Below, in pieces: positions 10,057-18,793 of a DNA stretch of 64,000 nt (position 1 is the first letter of the stretch; every line of letters starts with the position of its first letter). The translations under genes were made by a program, and so were the position numbers. This DNA is from Terribacillus halophilus (GTDB taxonomy: Bacteria > Bacillota > Bacilli > Bacillales > Amphibacillaceae), in assembly GCF_900101385.1 (NCBI RefSeq), contig NZ_FMZB01000003.1, forward strand, positions 343,830-407,829, written 5' to 3'. Below the pieces are notes generated by a model, which saw only the letters and a program-made list of their open reading frames with translations, did not search any database and was not told the origin of the DNA.

Positions 10057-11781
10057 TTATTTCAATAAACGTTTGACTGACTCCTTCATATTCGGAAGCT
10101 CTATTTTCCCGGTAGAGAAGAACTCTTTGATCAGATATTCTGTATACTTCACAGCCTGCTGGTAGGATATCTTCCCTGGCAGCGGCGCCATATCCTCAAT
10201 CACTACATCAATTATCGCAGGTTTATCAGAGAGGAATGCTTGCTTGATGCTTGTTTCCAAGTCTTCGAATTTTTCAACCCGATAACCCTCACCACCGCAA
10301 GATTGACCGAATTGAGCGAAATTCATTTCTCCCATATCAATTCCATAGTTGGAGGCACCGATTGTTGCTTGTTCAAACTTGATCAAGCCAAGCTGACTGT
10401 TATTTAACACAATCACTTTCACCGGCAAGTCGTATTTTACCGCTGTGACAAAATCCTGCATATTCATACTAAAGCCGCCATCCCCGCAAATTGCGATCGA
10501 TTGCTTATCTGGATATGCCAACTTTGATGCGATTGCACCAGGCAGCCCGCAGCCCATTGTTGCCAGGCGTCCCGATACGACAAAGTCCTGCTGGGTCAAA
10601 GGCAGATATCTCGTTGTCCAAACTGTCACATTTCCTACATCACAGGAAATGACCGCATCCTTATCCATATTGTTTTCCAGGGCATACATGATTTGCGGCG
10701 GCTGTATAGGGGATTCTTCCCTCTTCTTCTGTATTTGCAGCTGTGTGTGCCAGTCCTTCATTTTCTCTTGGTACTTTTCCACATAAGCCGTATCCTGTTT
10801 TTCTTCCGTTAATTCGGTCAGTTCCTGGAGCACTTCCTTGCTATCTCCGGGTAAGCCCACTTCTACTGGATAAATGCTCCCGATCGTACTTGGCCTATTA
10901 TCAATCTGGATAGCAGGCAGATTATCCGGCAAAAACGTACGATACGGGAAGCTCGTACCTACAAGCAGCAACAAGTCCGCTTCATTGATCGCTTCATAGG
11001 AAGGTGTTGTTCCAATCTGCCCGTGCTGCCCTAAATTATAGCTGTGATGATCCGGAATGATACCCTTGCCAAGCAGACTCAGGATAATCGGAGATTCAAT
11101 ATGCTCAGCAAATGTAAGCAGCTCCGTACGGGCGTGCTTTGCTCCTTTACCTGCTAAGATGATCGGTTTTTTCGCCTGGTTGATCAGTTTCACTGCTTCC
11201 TGGAGATCCTGCTTGGCCGGAGCAATCCTAGGTTTGGCATAGTTAGCTGACGTCTTACCAGGTTTCTCTGGATGCTTCTGTGCAAATAAATCATCCGAAA
11301 CGACCAAGACACTCACTCCGGAGTTGGCATAAGCTTCACGTATCGCTTGATTCAACAAATCCGGCAGCTGTTCGAATGATTCTGCCCTTTCGTTGAATAC
11401 AGCTACATCCTCAAACATCTGCTCAAGCTTCACTTCCTGGAAAGCACCTGTTCCCAGCTCGTTGGAAGGCACTTGCCCGACAATGGCGAGAACTGGCGCC
11501 TTGTCTTCGCGTGCATCATACAATCCATTCAGAAGGTGGACCGCTCCAGGCCCTGCAATCGACAAGCAAACCCCAAGCTTTCCGGTTAGCTTGGCATAAG
11601 CAGCTGCTGCAAGTGCACCTGCCTCCTCGTGACGGACTTGGATGAACTGCAACTCATCCTCCTTCTTATGTAAGTCACTGATGAACTCATTCACGGAATC
11701 GCCTGGTATACCGTACACATGATCCGCACCCCAGTCGATCAGTTGATCAGCCAATACTTCTCCTGTTCTTCTTTCAAACAC
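10057..11781 (-). CDS. ydaP: Thiamine-diphosphate pyruvate oxidase (YdaP type)
   Basis: Converts pyruvate to acetate or acetyl phosphate at the membrane in the POX/acetolactate synthase family. Domains: N-terminal PYR domain (VYGIPGDSVNEF, with the conserved Glu in RHEEAGALAAAAY), central FAD-type domain, and C-terminal thiamine diphosphate domain (GDGGFSMNMQDF to VLNNSQLG). With the chosen GTG start (GGGAG eight bases before) the product has 574 residues, the length I recall for B. subtilis YdaP. A longer frame to 11937 would cross the ktrC terminator and the end of ktrC, so it is rejected. In B. subtilis ydaP belongs to the general stress response. Confidence 0.9.
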   Translation of the reverse strand: MFERRTGEVLADQLIDWGADHVYGIPGDSVNEFISDLHKKEDELQFIQVRHEEAGALAAAAYAKLTGKLGVCLSIAGPGAVHLLNGLYDAREDKAPVLAIVGQVPSNELGTGAFQEVKLEQMFEDVAVFNERAESFEQLPDLLNQAIREAYANSGVSVLVVSDDLFAQKHPEKPGKTSANYAKPRIAPAKQDLQEAVKLINQAKKPIILAGKGAKHARTELLTFAEHIESPIILSLLGKGIIPDHHSYNLGQHGQIGTTPSYEAINEADLLLLVGTSFPYRTFLPDNLPAIQIDNRPSTIGSIYPVEVGLPGDSKEVLQELTELTEEKQDTAYVEKYQEKMKDWHTQLQIQKKREESPIQPPQIMYALENNMDKDAVISCDVGNVTVWTTRYLPLTQQDFVVSGRLATMGCGLPGAIASKLAYPDKQSIAICGDGGFSMNMQDFVTAVKYDLPVKVIVLNNSQLGLIKFEQATIGASNYGIDMGEMNFAQFGQSCGGEGYRVEKFEDLETSIKQAFLSDKPAIIDVVIEDMAPLPGKISYQQAVKYTEYLIKEFFSTGKIELPNMKESVKRLLK

Positions 11782-11840
11782 GTTACCATCTCCCGTTTCT
11801 AATTTATCCTCCTTTTGTATGTAACCTTTTTTAACGACAA

Positions 11841-11875
11841 AAAAACCCAAACAGCTAAAATCTGTTTGGGTTTTT
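11841..11875 (-). terminator. Terminator of ktrC
   Basis: A perfect 14-bp stem (11841-11854 with 11862-11875) with Ts following on the minus strand, immediately after the ktrC stop. Confidence 0.85.
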
Positions 11876-11878
11876 AAT

Positions 11879-12541
11879 TCAATCATCGGCAATGGCACGC
11901 TCAAAACGACCCAAGTCACGATCTGCACCAATGACAATCAATATGTCTTCCGAGTTGAGCTCCGCATCCGGCGAAGGACTCACATTAATCTCATTTGCTT
12001 GTTTGATGGCCACGACGTTACAGCCAAAAGCCGCGCGGATGTCAAGATCTATGAGGGTCTTGCCAGCCATTTTCTTCCCGGCTTGCACTTCAACGATACT
12101 ATGTTCATCACTCAGTTCCAAGTAATCGAGAATGTTGTTGCTGATAATCTTATGGGCAATCCTTCTCCCCATATCACGTTCTGGATGGACAACGTGATCA
12201 GCTCCGATTTTGCTCAACACTTTTTCATGATAATCATTTTGGGCTTTGACGGTTATTTTCTTGATACCTAGTTCTTTTAGCATTATTGTCGTCAAGATAC
12301 TGGCTTGGATATTTTCCCCGATGGCGACAATCACATGCTCGATGTTTCGGATTCCTATTTCCTTCAATACCTGTTCATCCGTTGTATCGGCAATTATGGC
12401 ATGGGAAGCGATATTGCGGAATTCATTCACTTTGTCTTCTTCCATATCGATTGCCAGTACGTTGAATCCTTCCCGGCTCAATTCCATGCAGATGCTCCCG
12501 CCGAAGCGGCCCAATCCGATTACGGCAAATTCTCTCTTCAT
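11879..12541 (-). CDS. ktrC: Ktr potassium uptake regulatory subunit
   Basis: Cytosolic RCK protein that forms the octameric gating ring of a Ktr K+ transporter and binds nucleotides and c-di-AMP. RCK_N begins with the Rossmann motif IGLGRFGGS (8-16) and acidic Asp at the end of the second strand (VLAIDMEEDK); RCK_C occupies about 135-220. The 220 residues fit KtrC (YkqB) of B. subtilis, also near rnjA. Its membrane partner is probably the KtrD homologue at 29322-30686. It lies 60 bases after cydB on the same strand, so read-through is possible. Confidence 0.92.
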   Translation of the reverse strand: MKREFAVIGLGRFGGSICMELSREGFNVLAIDMEEDKVNEFRNIASHAIIADTTDEQVLKEIGIRNIEHVIVAIGENIQASILTTIMLKELGIKKITVKAQNDYHEKVLSKIGADHVVHPERDMGRRIAHKIISNNILDYLELSDEHSIVEVQAGKKMAGKTLIDLDIRAAFGCNVVAIKQANEINVSPSPDAELNSEDILIVIGADRDLGRFERAIADD

Positions 12542-12601
12542 CTTACTTCCTCCACTATTTCATAAACTAATCTTAGTCTATCACAAACAGTTGAGGTTGT
12601 A

Positions 12602-13615
12602 TCATTTCTTTCCTTTTACATATTCAGCATCGAACAAGAACATCCGCATCACTAGAATCAGGGATGGAATCAGCATGAGAAGCCCCCCGGCAAATGCAAT
12701 CAACAAAGCCGTACCCATTGCCGGTAATGTTGCATCTGCCGTTACCTGAATTTCGTTGTACAGCAAGTACGGCATATGGCCGATACCATACCCCAAGAGT
12801 GCAAAGAAAAACTGCAGCATGACACAAATGAACGAAAGGCCATAATGGCTTTCCCTGTATACCAAATAGATACCAATCAAAAAGAACAATACAGAAAGCC
12901 CGAACATCCACCAAAGGTCCAGCATGTTGTTATAATGCGCTGGATTCTGTCTGCTGATAAAGATGAATGCTGTCAAGCTGGCGATGATTTGCGGAGCAGC
13001 CCAGAAAAGTGCATAAGAACGGAGCAATTTGCGTGCAGGCTCGTCACCAGCTTTATTCGCGTAATACGTCAAGAAATGGGCGCTGATATAAAGTACGGAT
13101 ACAACGGCCAAAAAGACAACCGCCCAAGAAAAAGGGTTGGTCAGCAATTCTTTGTAGCGTAAATAGACACTGCCATTTTCATGACGCAAAAACCCTCCCT
13201 CGGATATCGTCAAACCAGTGGCAATCGCTGCAGGAATGAACAATCCGCTGGCCCCATAGAGGAAGGTATATAGTTTACTTTTCCTTGAACCATAATTCTC
13301 AAAGGCGTAAAAAGAGCCGCGAATACCAATCAATAACAAAACGATCGAACCAGGTATCAGCATGGCAGACCCAAAATAGTATCCAGCATCCGGGAAGAAG
13401 AAAGCCAGACCATAGAAGAAGAATATAAAGAATACATTCGTAATTTCCCACACTGGGGATAGGTATCTGGCAATCAGCCGATTCAGGATGTGATCTTTCT
13501 TTGTCTGCAAAGCATAATAAGCGAAAAAGCCCGCCCCGAAGTCAATGGATGCGATGATTAAATAAGCGAACAGGAAAAACCAAAGTGCTGATAGCCCCAA
13601 TATTTCGTAACTCAT
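12602..13615 (-). CDS. Cytochrome bd-type oxidase subunit II (YthB-like)
   Basis: A polytopic membrane protein of 337 residues with about eight hydrophobic segments, of the CydB family. The N-terminus holds the conserved IIASIDFGAGFFAYYAL segment. It forms the quinol oxidase with the upstream CydA-like subunit, whose stop overlaps its start by four bases. In B. subtilis the closest pair in size is YthAB, the second bd-type oxidase, rather than CydAB; no cydCD assembly genes lie next to it here. The two ABC genes upstream are exporters of another type. Confidence 0.85.
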   Translation of the reverse strand: MSYEILGLSALWFFLFAYLIIASIDFGAGFFAYYALQTKKDHILNRLIARYLSPVWEITNVFFIFFFYGLAFFFPDAGYYFGSAMLIPGSIVLLLIGIRGSFYAFENYGSRKSKLYTFLYGASGLFIPAAIATGLTISEGGFLRHENGSVYLRYKELLTNPFSWAVVFLAVVSVLYISAHFLTYYANKAGDEPARKLLRSYALFWAAPQIIASLTAFIFISRQNPAHYNNMLDLWWMFGLSVLFFLIGIYLVYRESHYGLSFICVMLQFFFALLGYGIGHMPYLLYNEIQVTADATLPAMGTALLIAFAGGLLMLIPSLILVMRMFLFDAEYVKGKK

Positions 13616-14967
13616 TTTTGATCACCTCCAAATAACGTATCGGGAAAGCGCATTTCCCACTCTTTTTGGATCGGATTCTTTTTATAAAGCCTGACAAGAA
13701 CCAGCGTCACGAATGTACCCAGTAATACGTAGAGGATTAAAAATGCGGCAAATACATAATGGACATATGGTGATGAGATTGCTCCTTCCGCAACACGCAT
13801 ATACCCCCGCAAAATCCAAGGCTGACGTCCCACTTCCGCAAAAATCCATCCAAATTCAATCGCCAGCATGGCAAGCGGTGCATTCACTACAATCGCCCTA
13901 AGCAGCCACTTATTATACTGGTCTCGTTTTTTCCAAAACATGAATACAATAAATAACATGCTGATCAATATACCGAAAGCTCCAAAAATAACCATCAAAT
14001 CAAACATATAATGTATCCATAACGGCGGTATAAGATCTGCATCCACTTTATCCAGACCGGTAACCTCGCTGTTGAAATCCCCAAAAGATAAGAAGCTTAG
14101 CAGCTTTGGAAGATGAATGGCCCCTTGGATTTCATTATCCTCCGTCAGCCTGCCGAACAGGATTAAATCCGCGCCTTTTTCTGTTTTGAAATGCCACTCA
14201 GCAGCTGCCAGCTTTTCCGGCTGATAATTTGCTAAAAATTTTGCAGAAGTATCACCGGCAATTGCCGTGAAGATGGAAAAGATCAGCGTGATGATCATGG
14301 TCAGCTTGAGCGCTTTCTTATAGTACGTATTGTTTCCATATTTCAAGATGAAAAATGCTGTAATGGCTGCGAGAATAGCCCCGGATGTCATGTAGGACGA
14401 AGTGAGTACATGAAATACCTTCGAAGGTGTGGCAGGATTCAGCATCGCCATTATCGGATCAACCGACGTAATGGTACGCCCGTCCAAGGTGAAGCCTTGC
14501 GGAGTATTCATAAAGGCATTTACAGTAGTAATGAAAACGGCACTCATTCCTCCGCCTATGACAACTGGAAGCGAAAGATACCAATGTGTATACCTTCCCT
14601 TGAATCGATCCCAAGTATAAATATACGCCCCCAGGAAAATCGCTTCAAAGAAGAATGCGAAGGTTTCCATGAATAACGGTAATCCAATTACGTGGCCGGC
14701 AATCTGCATGAAAGTCGGCCAGAGCAAAAACAGCTGCAGACCAATTGCAGTCCCGGTTACCACACCAACCGCGACGATGATGACATAGCCTCTTGTCCAT
14801 CTCCTGGCCAGCAAGACATATTTGGGATCTCGCTTGCGGATACCTACATATTCCGCTGCGCATATCAATAATGGAACACCAGCACCTATTGTCGCAAAGA
14901 TAATATGGAAAACAAGCGTCATAGAGGTAAGCATCCGCGCTAAAATTACACTATCGTAAGCGAACAA
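13612..14967 (-). CDS. Cytochrome bd-type oxidase subunit I (YthA-like)
   Basis: Heme-bearing subunit of a quinol oxidase, with about nine membrane helices. Conserved features are the N-terminal LARMLTSMTLVFHIIFATIG (His21 as heme ligand candidate) and GLPLFMETFAFFFEA. I chose the TTG at 14967, giving 451 residues, because MFAYDSVILARMLTS aligns with the usual YthA N-terminus; the ribosome site before it (AGCAGGGAT) is weak. A longer frame would run into the terminator of the upstream exporter genes. The quinol loop appears short, as in Gram-positive oxidases. Confidence 0.85.
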   Translation of the reverse strand: MFAYDSVILARMLTSMTLVFHIIFATIGAGVPLLICAAEYVGIRKRDPKYVLLARRWTRGYVIIVAVGVVTGTAIGLQLFLLWPTFMQIAGHVIGLPLFMETFAFFFEAIFLGAYIYTWDRFKGRYTHWYLSLPVVIGGGMSAVFITTVNAFMNTPQGFTLDGRTITSVDPIMAMLNPATPSKVFHVLTSSYMTSGAILAAITAFFILKYGNNTYYKKALKLTMIITLIFSIFTAIAGDTSAKFLANYQPEKLAAAEWHFKTEKGADLILFGRLTEDNEIQGAIHLPKLLSFLSFGDFNSEVTGLDKVDADLIPPLWIHYMFDLMVIFGAFGILISMLFIVFMFWKKRDQYNKWLLRAIVVNAPLAMLAIEFGWIFAEVGRQPWILRGYMRVAEGAISSPYVHYVFAAFLILYVLLGTFVTLVLVRLYKKNPIQKEWEMRFPDTLFGGDQK

Positions 14968-15037
14968 AATGTATCCCTGCTTTCTGTATAGATAATCGCT
15001 CCTCTTGTTATGCCCAAAGAAATAAAAAATACCCAAA

Positions 15038-15073
15038 ACAAAGAGCGTATCCCCGATGAGATACGCTCTTTGT
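15038..15073 (-). terminator. Terminator of the ABC exporter operon
   Basis: A 13-bp stem (15038-15050 with 15061-15073) overlapping the stop codon of the second exporter gene. Confidence 0.75.
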
Positions 15074-16893
15074 CATTTTTCGTCGGATTGAAATTGTGTC
15101 TTTACCAGTTCGTAATACTTACCTTTCCTATCCATCAACGACTCGTGGCTGCCTTGCTCCAAAATACATCCTTGTTCCAATACAATGATATTATCGGCTT
15201 CCCTTATGGTCGAAAGACGGTGTGCGATCATAATGGCTGTGCGTCCTTGCAATAAGGTTTTCAATGCATGCTGAATCTTCAGCTCTGTTTCTGTATCAAT
15301 GCTGGCAGTCGCCTCATCGAGGATGATGATCCGCGGATCGGCAAGCATGGTCCGTGCAAAAGACAGCAGCTGCCTCTCTCCTGCCGAGAGGATATTACCG
15401 CGCTCCTCGACCTCCGTCTCATAACCATCAGCCAAGCGGCTGATGAAATCATCCGCTCCGACAATACGCGCTGCATCCATCACTTGCTCGTCAGTTGCTT
15501 CCGGGTTGCCAAAACGGATATTCTCCATGATGGTCCCAGAGAAGATGAATGTATCCTGCAGGACGACACTGATTTGCTCCCTTACATCCTGGAGCCTGAC
15601 ATCACGTAAATCCTCTCCATCAATCTGGACAGAACCGGATGTGGGATCGTAAAAACGGCTGATCAGATTAGCGATAGTCGATTTTCCCGAACCTGTATGA
15701 CCGACAAGTGCCACCGTCTGTCCGGCTTTCATATGCAAGTCGATCTCATGGAGTGCAATCCGATCTTGATTATAGGCGAACACAACCTTTTCGAATCGGA
15801 TATCTCCTGTAATTCTTGGTAACGGCTTTGCATCCTTCCGAGTCTCCACATTCGGTTCCTCATCCAAAAACTCGAAGATACGCTCTGAGGATGCCATTGC
15901 GACGAGCAGCTGATTATAGATCTGCCCCAATCGTGAAATTGGTTCCCAAAACATGCCCAAGAAGAAAGCAAAGGTAACGAATGTACCAATCTCGATTTGA
16001 TCCGTTAAGATCAAATGTGCTCCATAAGCAATGAGGATGACTGTCCCGATTGCATTGCTCATCTCTACGAAAGGACCGAAATACGCACTCTTTTTTGTGG
16101 CAATTCTTTCACTTTCATAGTTATCTCGGTTAAGTGCTTCAAAATAATCCGTGTTCTCTGGCTCCTGCGCGTAAGACTGTGTCACCCGGATTCCCTGGAT
16201 TGCTTCATTCAGATGCGAATTCATGCGGGATTTCTGCATCCTCACTTGCTGCCAAGACCGCCTGATGCTTTGCCTCAGTTTTGTTGAAATGAAGAACATG
16301 AAAGGCAGGATGACGAGTACCGCAATGGCCAACTGGGGACTTAAGAAGAACAATATCCCGATGATACCGATCAGCATGACAGAATCGGTCAGCAAGTTGA
16401 TGATTCCATTCGTGAACAGCTCCTGCAACGAGTTGATATCATTTAGTACCCGTACAAGAATCGAACCAGCAGACCGAGTATCAAAGAAACGATGTGACAG
16501 ATGCTGGATATGACGGAACAGCGTTTTTCGCAAGTCATAGATCACATGCTGTCCAAGGATATTGACCCATTTGATCCGCAGTATATTGGCCGCATAGTTC
16601 AGCACATACAAACCCCCGATTCCTGCTACCAAATAAATTAGGAAACGGATATCCCCGGATGCGATTGCCATATCAATCGCCACTTTACCGATTAAAATCG
16701 GTATGAGCAGCCGGATGATCGTGGACAGCAGCATCGTCACTATGGACCCCGGCAGCAAGGTTTTGCTATACGGTTTCATAAACCCAAGCAACCGTCTGAT
16801 TTGAGCCCAGTCGAATGGCTTTTCCATCACTTGATCTTGTGAATAATGGAATCGATTCGTATGCCGTTTTTTATTGTATTGCAGATTTTCCAT
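15073..16893 (-). CDS. ABC exporter half-transporter, active-site partner (heterodimer, YfiC-like)
   Basis: A 606-residue ABC-B-type exporter with six membrane helices (about 40-330) and a nucleotide-binding domain. Walker A is GHTGSGKST, Walker B ends ILDEATASID with the catalytic Glu, but the signature is degenerate (LSAGERQ instead of LSGGQ). This is the pattern of the subunit that supplies the competent Walker B in heterodimeric exporters such as BmrCD or TM287/288. It follows its partner by 11 bases, with AAGGAGGGAG overlapping the partner stop. Such pairs export drugs or lipids; the substrate is not deducible. Confidence 0.92.
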   Translation of the reverse strand: MENLQYNKKRHTNRFHYSQDQVMEKPFDWAQIRRLLGFMKPYSKTLLPGSIVTMLLSTIIRLLIPILIGKVAIDMAIASGDIRFLIYLVAGIGGLYVLNYAANILRIKWVNILGQHVIYDLRKTLFRHIQHLSHRFFDTRSAGSILVRVLNDINSLQELFTNGIINLLTDSVMLIGIIGILFFLSPQLAIAVLVILPFMFFISTKLRQSIRRSWQQVRMQKSRMNSHLNEAIQGIRVTQSYAQEPENTDYFEALNRDNYESERIATKKSAYFGPFVEMSNAIGTVILIAYGAHLILTDQIEIGTFVTFAFFLGMFWEPISRLGQIYNQLLVAMASSERIFEFLDEEPNVETRKDAKPLPRITGDIRFEKVVFAYNQDRIALHEIDLHMKAGQTVALVGHTGSGKSTIANLISRFYDPTSGSVQIDGEDLRDVRLQDVREQISVVLQDTFIFSGTIMENIRFGNPEATDEQVMDAARIVGADDFISRLADGYETEVEERGNILSAGERQLLSFARTMLADPRIIILDEATASIDTETELKIQHALKTLLQGRTAIMIAHRLSTIREADNIIVLEQGCILEQGSHESLMDRKGKYYELVKTQFQSDEK

Positions 16894-16904
16894 GAGCTCC
16901 CTCC

Positions 16905-18659
16905 TTACTGTGCTGAACGCATGATCGCTTTTTGATCTTGATACTGGATTTCGTAGATACGCTGGTATAAGCCGCCATTTTGCAGCAGGAATTCATGTGT
17001 TCCTCGTTCGGCAACCTCCCCTTCATGGAGCACAAGTATTTCATCGGCATGTTTAACAGACGATATGCGATGGGCAATGATGAATGTCGTACGATTTTTC
17101 ATCACTTCTTTCAATGCCTGTTGAATCTTCACTTCCGTCTGCATATCAACAGCGCTTGTAGCATCATCCAGAATCAAGATGCTCGGATCGATCAGCAGTG
17201 CCCTCGCGATTGCGATTCTCTGCTTCTGCCCTCCGGACAGACCCATTCCGCGTTCACCAAGCATCGTATCGTATTGATCTGGCAGCTCCATGATGAAATC
17301 ATGGGCTTGCGCGCGCTTGGCCGCATCTACGATTTGCTCGAAACTGACAGTATCTGGGTTACCGTATGCAATATTCTCTTTGATTGTCGTCGAAAAAAGG
17401 AATGCCTCCTGCAGCACAAAACCAATATGCTGTCTCAGAACCCTTAAATCATAATCTTGTACAGGAATGCCATCTATGTAGACACTCCCTGAAGTAGGTT
17501 CATAAAAACGGGTCATCAACTGCGTGATACTCGTCTTCCCCGATCCCGTGCCGCCGACAAGACCGATGATCTTCCCTGGCGGTGCATCGAAGCTGATATC
17601 CTTCAAGGCCAGATCATCGTCTTTTACATATCGAAGTGTGACTTGATCAAACGTTACATGTCCGCTGATTTGTTTTGTGTTGATTGGATGTTCCTGCTGC
17701 CCGATATCTTCTTTTGCTTCCAGGACTTCCAGGAGCCTTTCACCGGATGCTTTTGCTTGCGAGAACATATTGATAATGAAACCAAGGTTCGCGAGCGGAC
17801 CAAGGATATAGGAAACCAGGCTGAAGAATGCAACCAATGCACCAAGTTCAAGTTGTCCGGAAATGACCAGATACCCTCCATAGGAAATGAGGACGACCAT
17901 ACATATGTTTCCGATCAGTTCCATGAGGGGAAAGAACTTTGCCCATACTTTTGAAGTGAAAATGTAGTTATCTCTATAGGTGGAGTTGTTATCTGTAAAA
18001 CGATCAATCTCAAATTCTTCTCTTGCTAACGATTTTACTGTATTCATCCCGCTGATGTTTTCCTGTACACGTGTATTGAGTACTCCCAGCGACGTTCTTA
18101 TGCTGCGAAAAGCAGGATGGACAAGCTTATCGAAGCGATAGACGACCACAGCCAAAAAGGGCATGGAAACCATTGTAACAAGCGCAAGCGGAACGGAGTA
18201 TGCGAACATGACAGCCAGACTGATCACGATCAGCAGTACAACACGCAGGAATTGCCCTATACCCGCTGAAAGGAAAAAGCGAATTCCTTCCACATCAGCA
18301 GTCAACCTGGACATCAGATCACCCGTGCGCGCATTATCATAATACGTAAAACTTAGCCGCTGCAATTTTTTGTATAGACTATTTCTCATCTTGAAAACAG
18401 TTTGAACACCGAATAAATCGCCAAGATACTGCTGCAGGAAATTGGCTATCCCCTTTAAGAGCATCAAAACGATGAATCCAGCCGAGATGATTGGAATTAG
18501 TCCGTACTGATTCCCCAAAACGACGTCATCAATCGTAATTTGCAATACGATAGGATAGACTACCGTGGCGGCTGTCACTATCGCAATGAATAGAAGCGAC
18601 AAGTAAAAATTTCGCCGGTAAGGCCAGTAGAATTCCTTTAATTTCTGGAAAATACGCAA
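16905..18659 (-). CDS. ABC exporter half-transporter, degenerate-site partner (heterodimer, YfiB-like)
   Basis: Partner of the preceding ABC gene: six membrane helices and a nucleotide-binding domain with Walker A GGTGSGKTS, canonical signature LSGGQKQR and Walker B ILDDATSAVD, in which Asp replaces the catalytic Glu. The consensus ATP site of the dimer would pair this LSGGQ with the other subunit's Glu. I chose the TTG at 18659 (MRIFQKLKEFYWPY) because GAGGGGGAG stands just before it; the ATG at 18689 has no site and would give ten more residues. A palindrome that may be a repressor site lies upstream. Confidence 0.9.
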   Translation of the reverse strand: MRIFQKLKEFYWPYRRNFYLSLLFIAIVTAATVVYPIVLQITIDDVVLGNQYGLIPIISAGFIVLMLLKGIANFLQQYLGDLFGVQTVFKMRNSLYKKLQRLSFTYYDNARTGDLMSRLTADVEGIRFFLSAGIGQFLRVVLLIVISLAVMFAYSVPLALVTMVSMPFLAVVVYRFDKLVHPAFRSIRTSLGVLNTRVQENISGMNTVKSLAREEFEIDRFTDNNSTYRDNYIFTSKVWAKFFPLMELIGNICMVVLISYGGYLVISGQLELGALVAFFSLVSYILGPLANLGFIINMFSQAKASGERLLEVLEAKEDIGQQEHPINTKQISGHVTFDQVTLRYVKDDDLALKDISFDAPPGKIIGLVGGTGSGKTSITQLMTRFYEPTSGSVYIDGIPVQDYDLRVLRQHIGFVLQEAFLFSTTIKENIAYGNPDTVSFEQIVDAAKRAQAHDFIMELPDQYDTMLGERGMGLSGGQKQRIAIARALLIDPSILILDDATSAVDMQTEVKIQQALKEVMKNRTTFIIAHRISSVKHADEILVLHEGEVAERGTHEFLLQNGGLYQRIYEIQYQDQKAIMRSAQ

Positions 18660-18713
18660 ACCCTTCTCCCCCTCTTCAAATAGTCGCATGTTCTAATATA
18701 TCGGGTTCCGAAC

Positions 18714-18734
18714 TAATTTACCAGAGGTAAATTA
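18714..18734. promoter_or_regulatory. Palindrome upstream of the ABC exporter (candidate operator)
   Basis: Perfect 9-bp arms TAATTTACC and GGTAAATTA with a three-base gap. It lies just upstream of a TATATT (possible -10 near 18697-18702) of the exporter operon. Size and spacing resemble MarR-type operators; no regulator gene is adjacent. Confidence 0.5.
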
Positions 18735-18773
18735 ACGATTATTTAAAAAAGTTTGAATTCAAAACATAAAAAA

Positions 18774-18793
18774 AGCATCGTTTATACGATGCT
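18774..18793 (-). terminator. Terminator of the AlaX-like gene
   Basis: An 8-bp stem (18774-18781 with 18786-18793) covering the stop codon, followed on the minus strand by eight Ts. Confidence 0.75.

Noticed and set aside
11782..11937. N-terminal extension of the pyruvate oxidase
   Set aside because: Would run through the ktrC terminator and overlap ktrC; GTG 11781 has a ribosome site and gives the family length.
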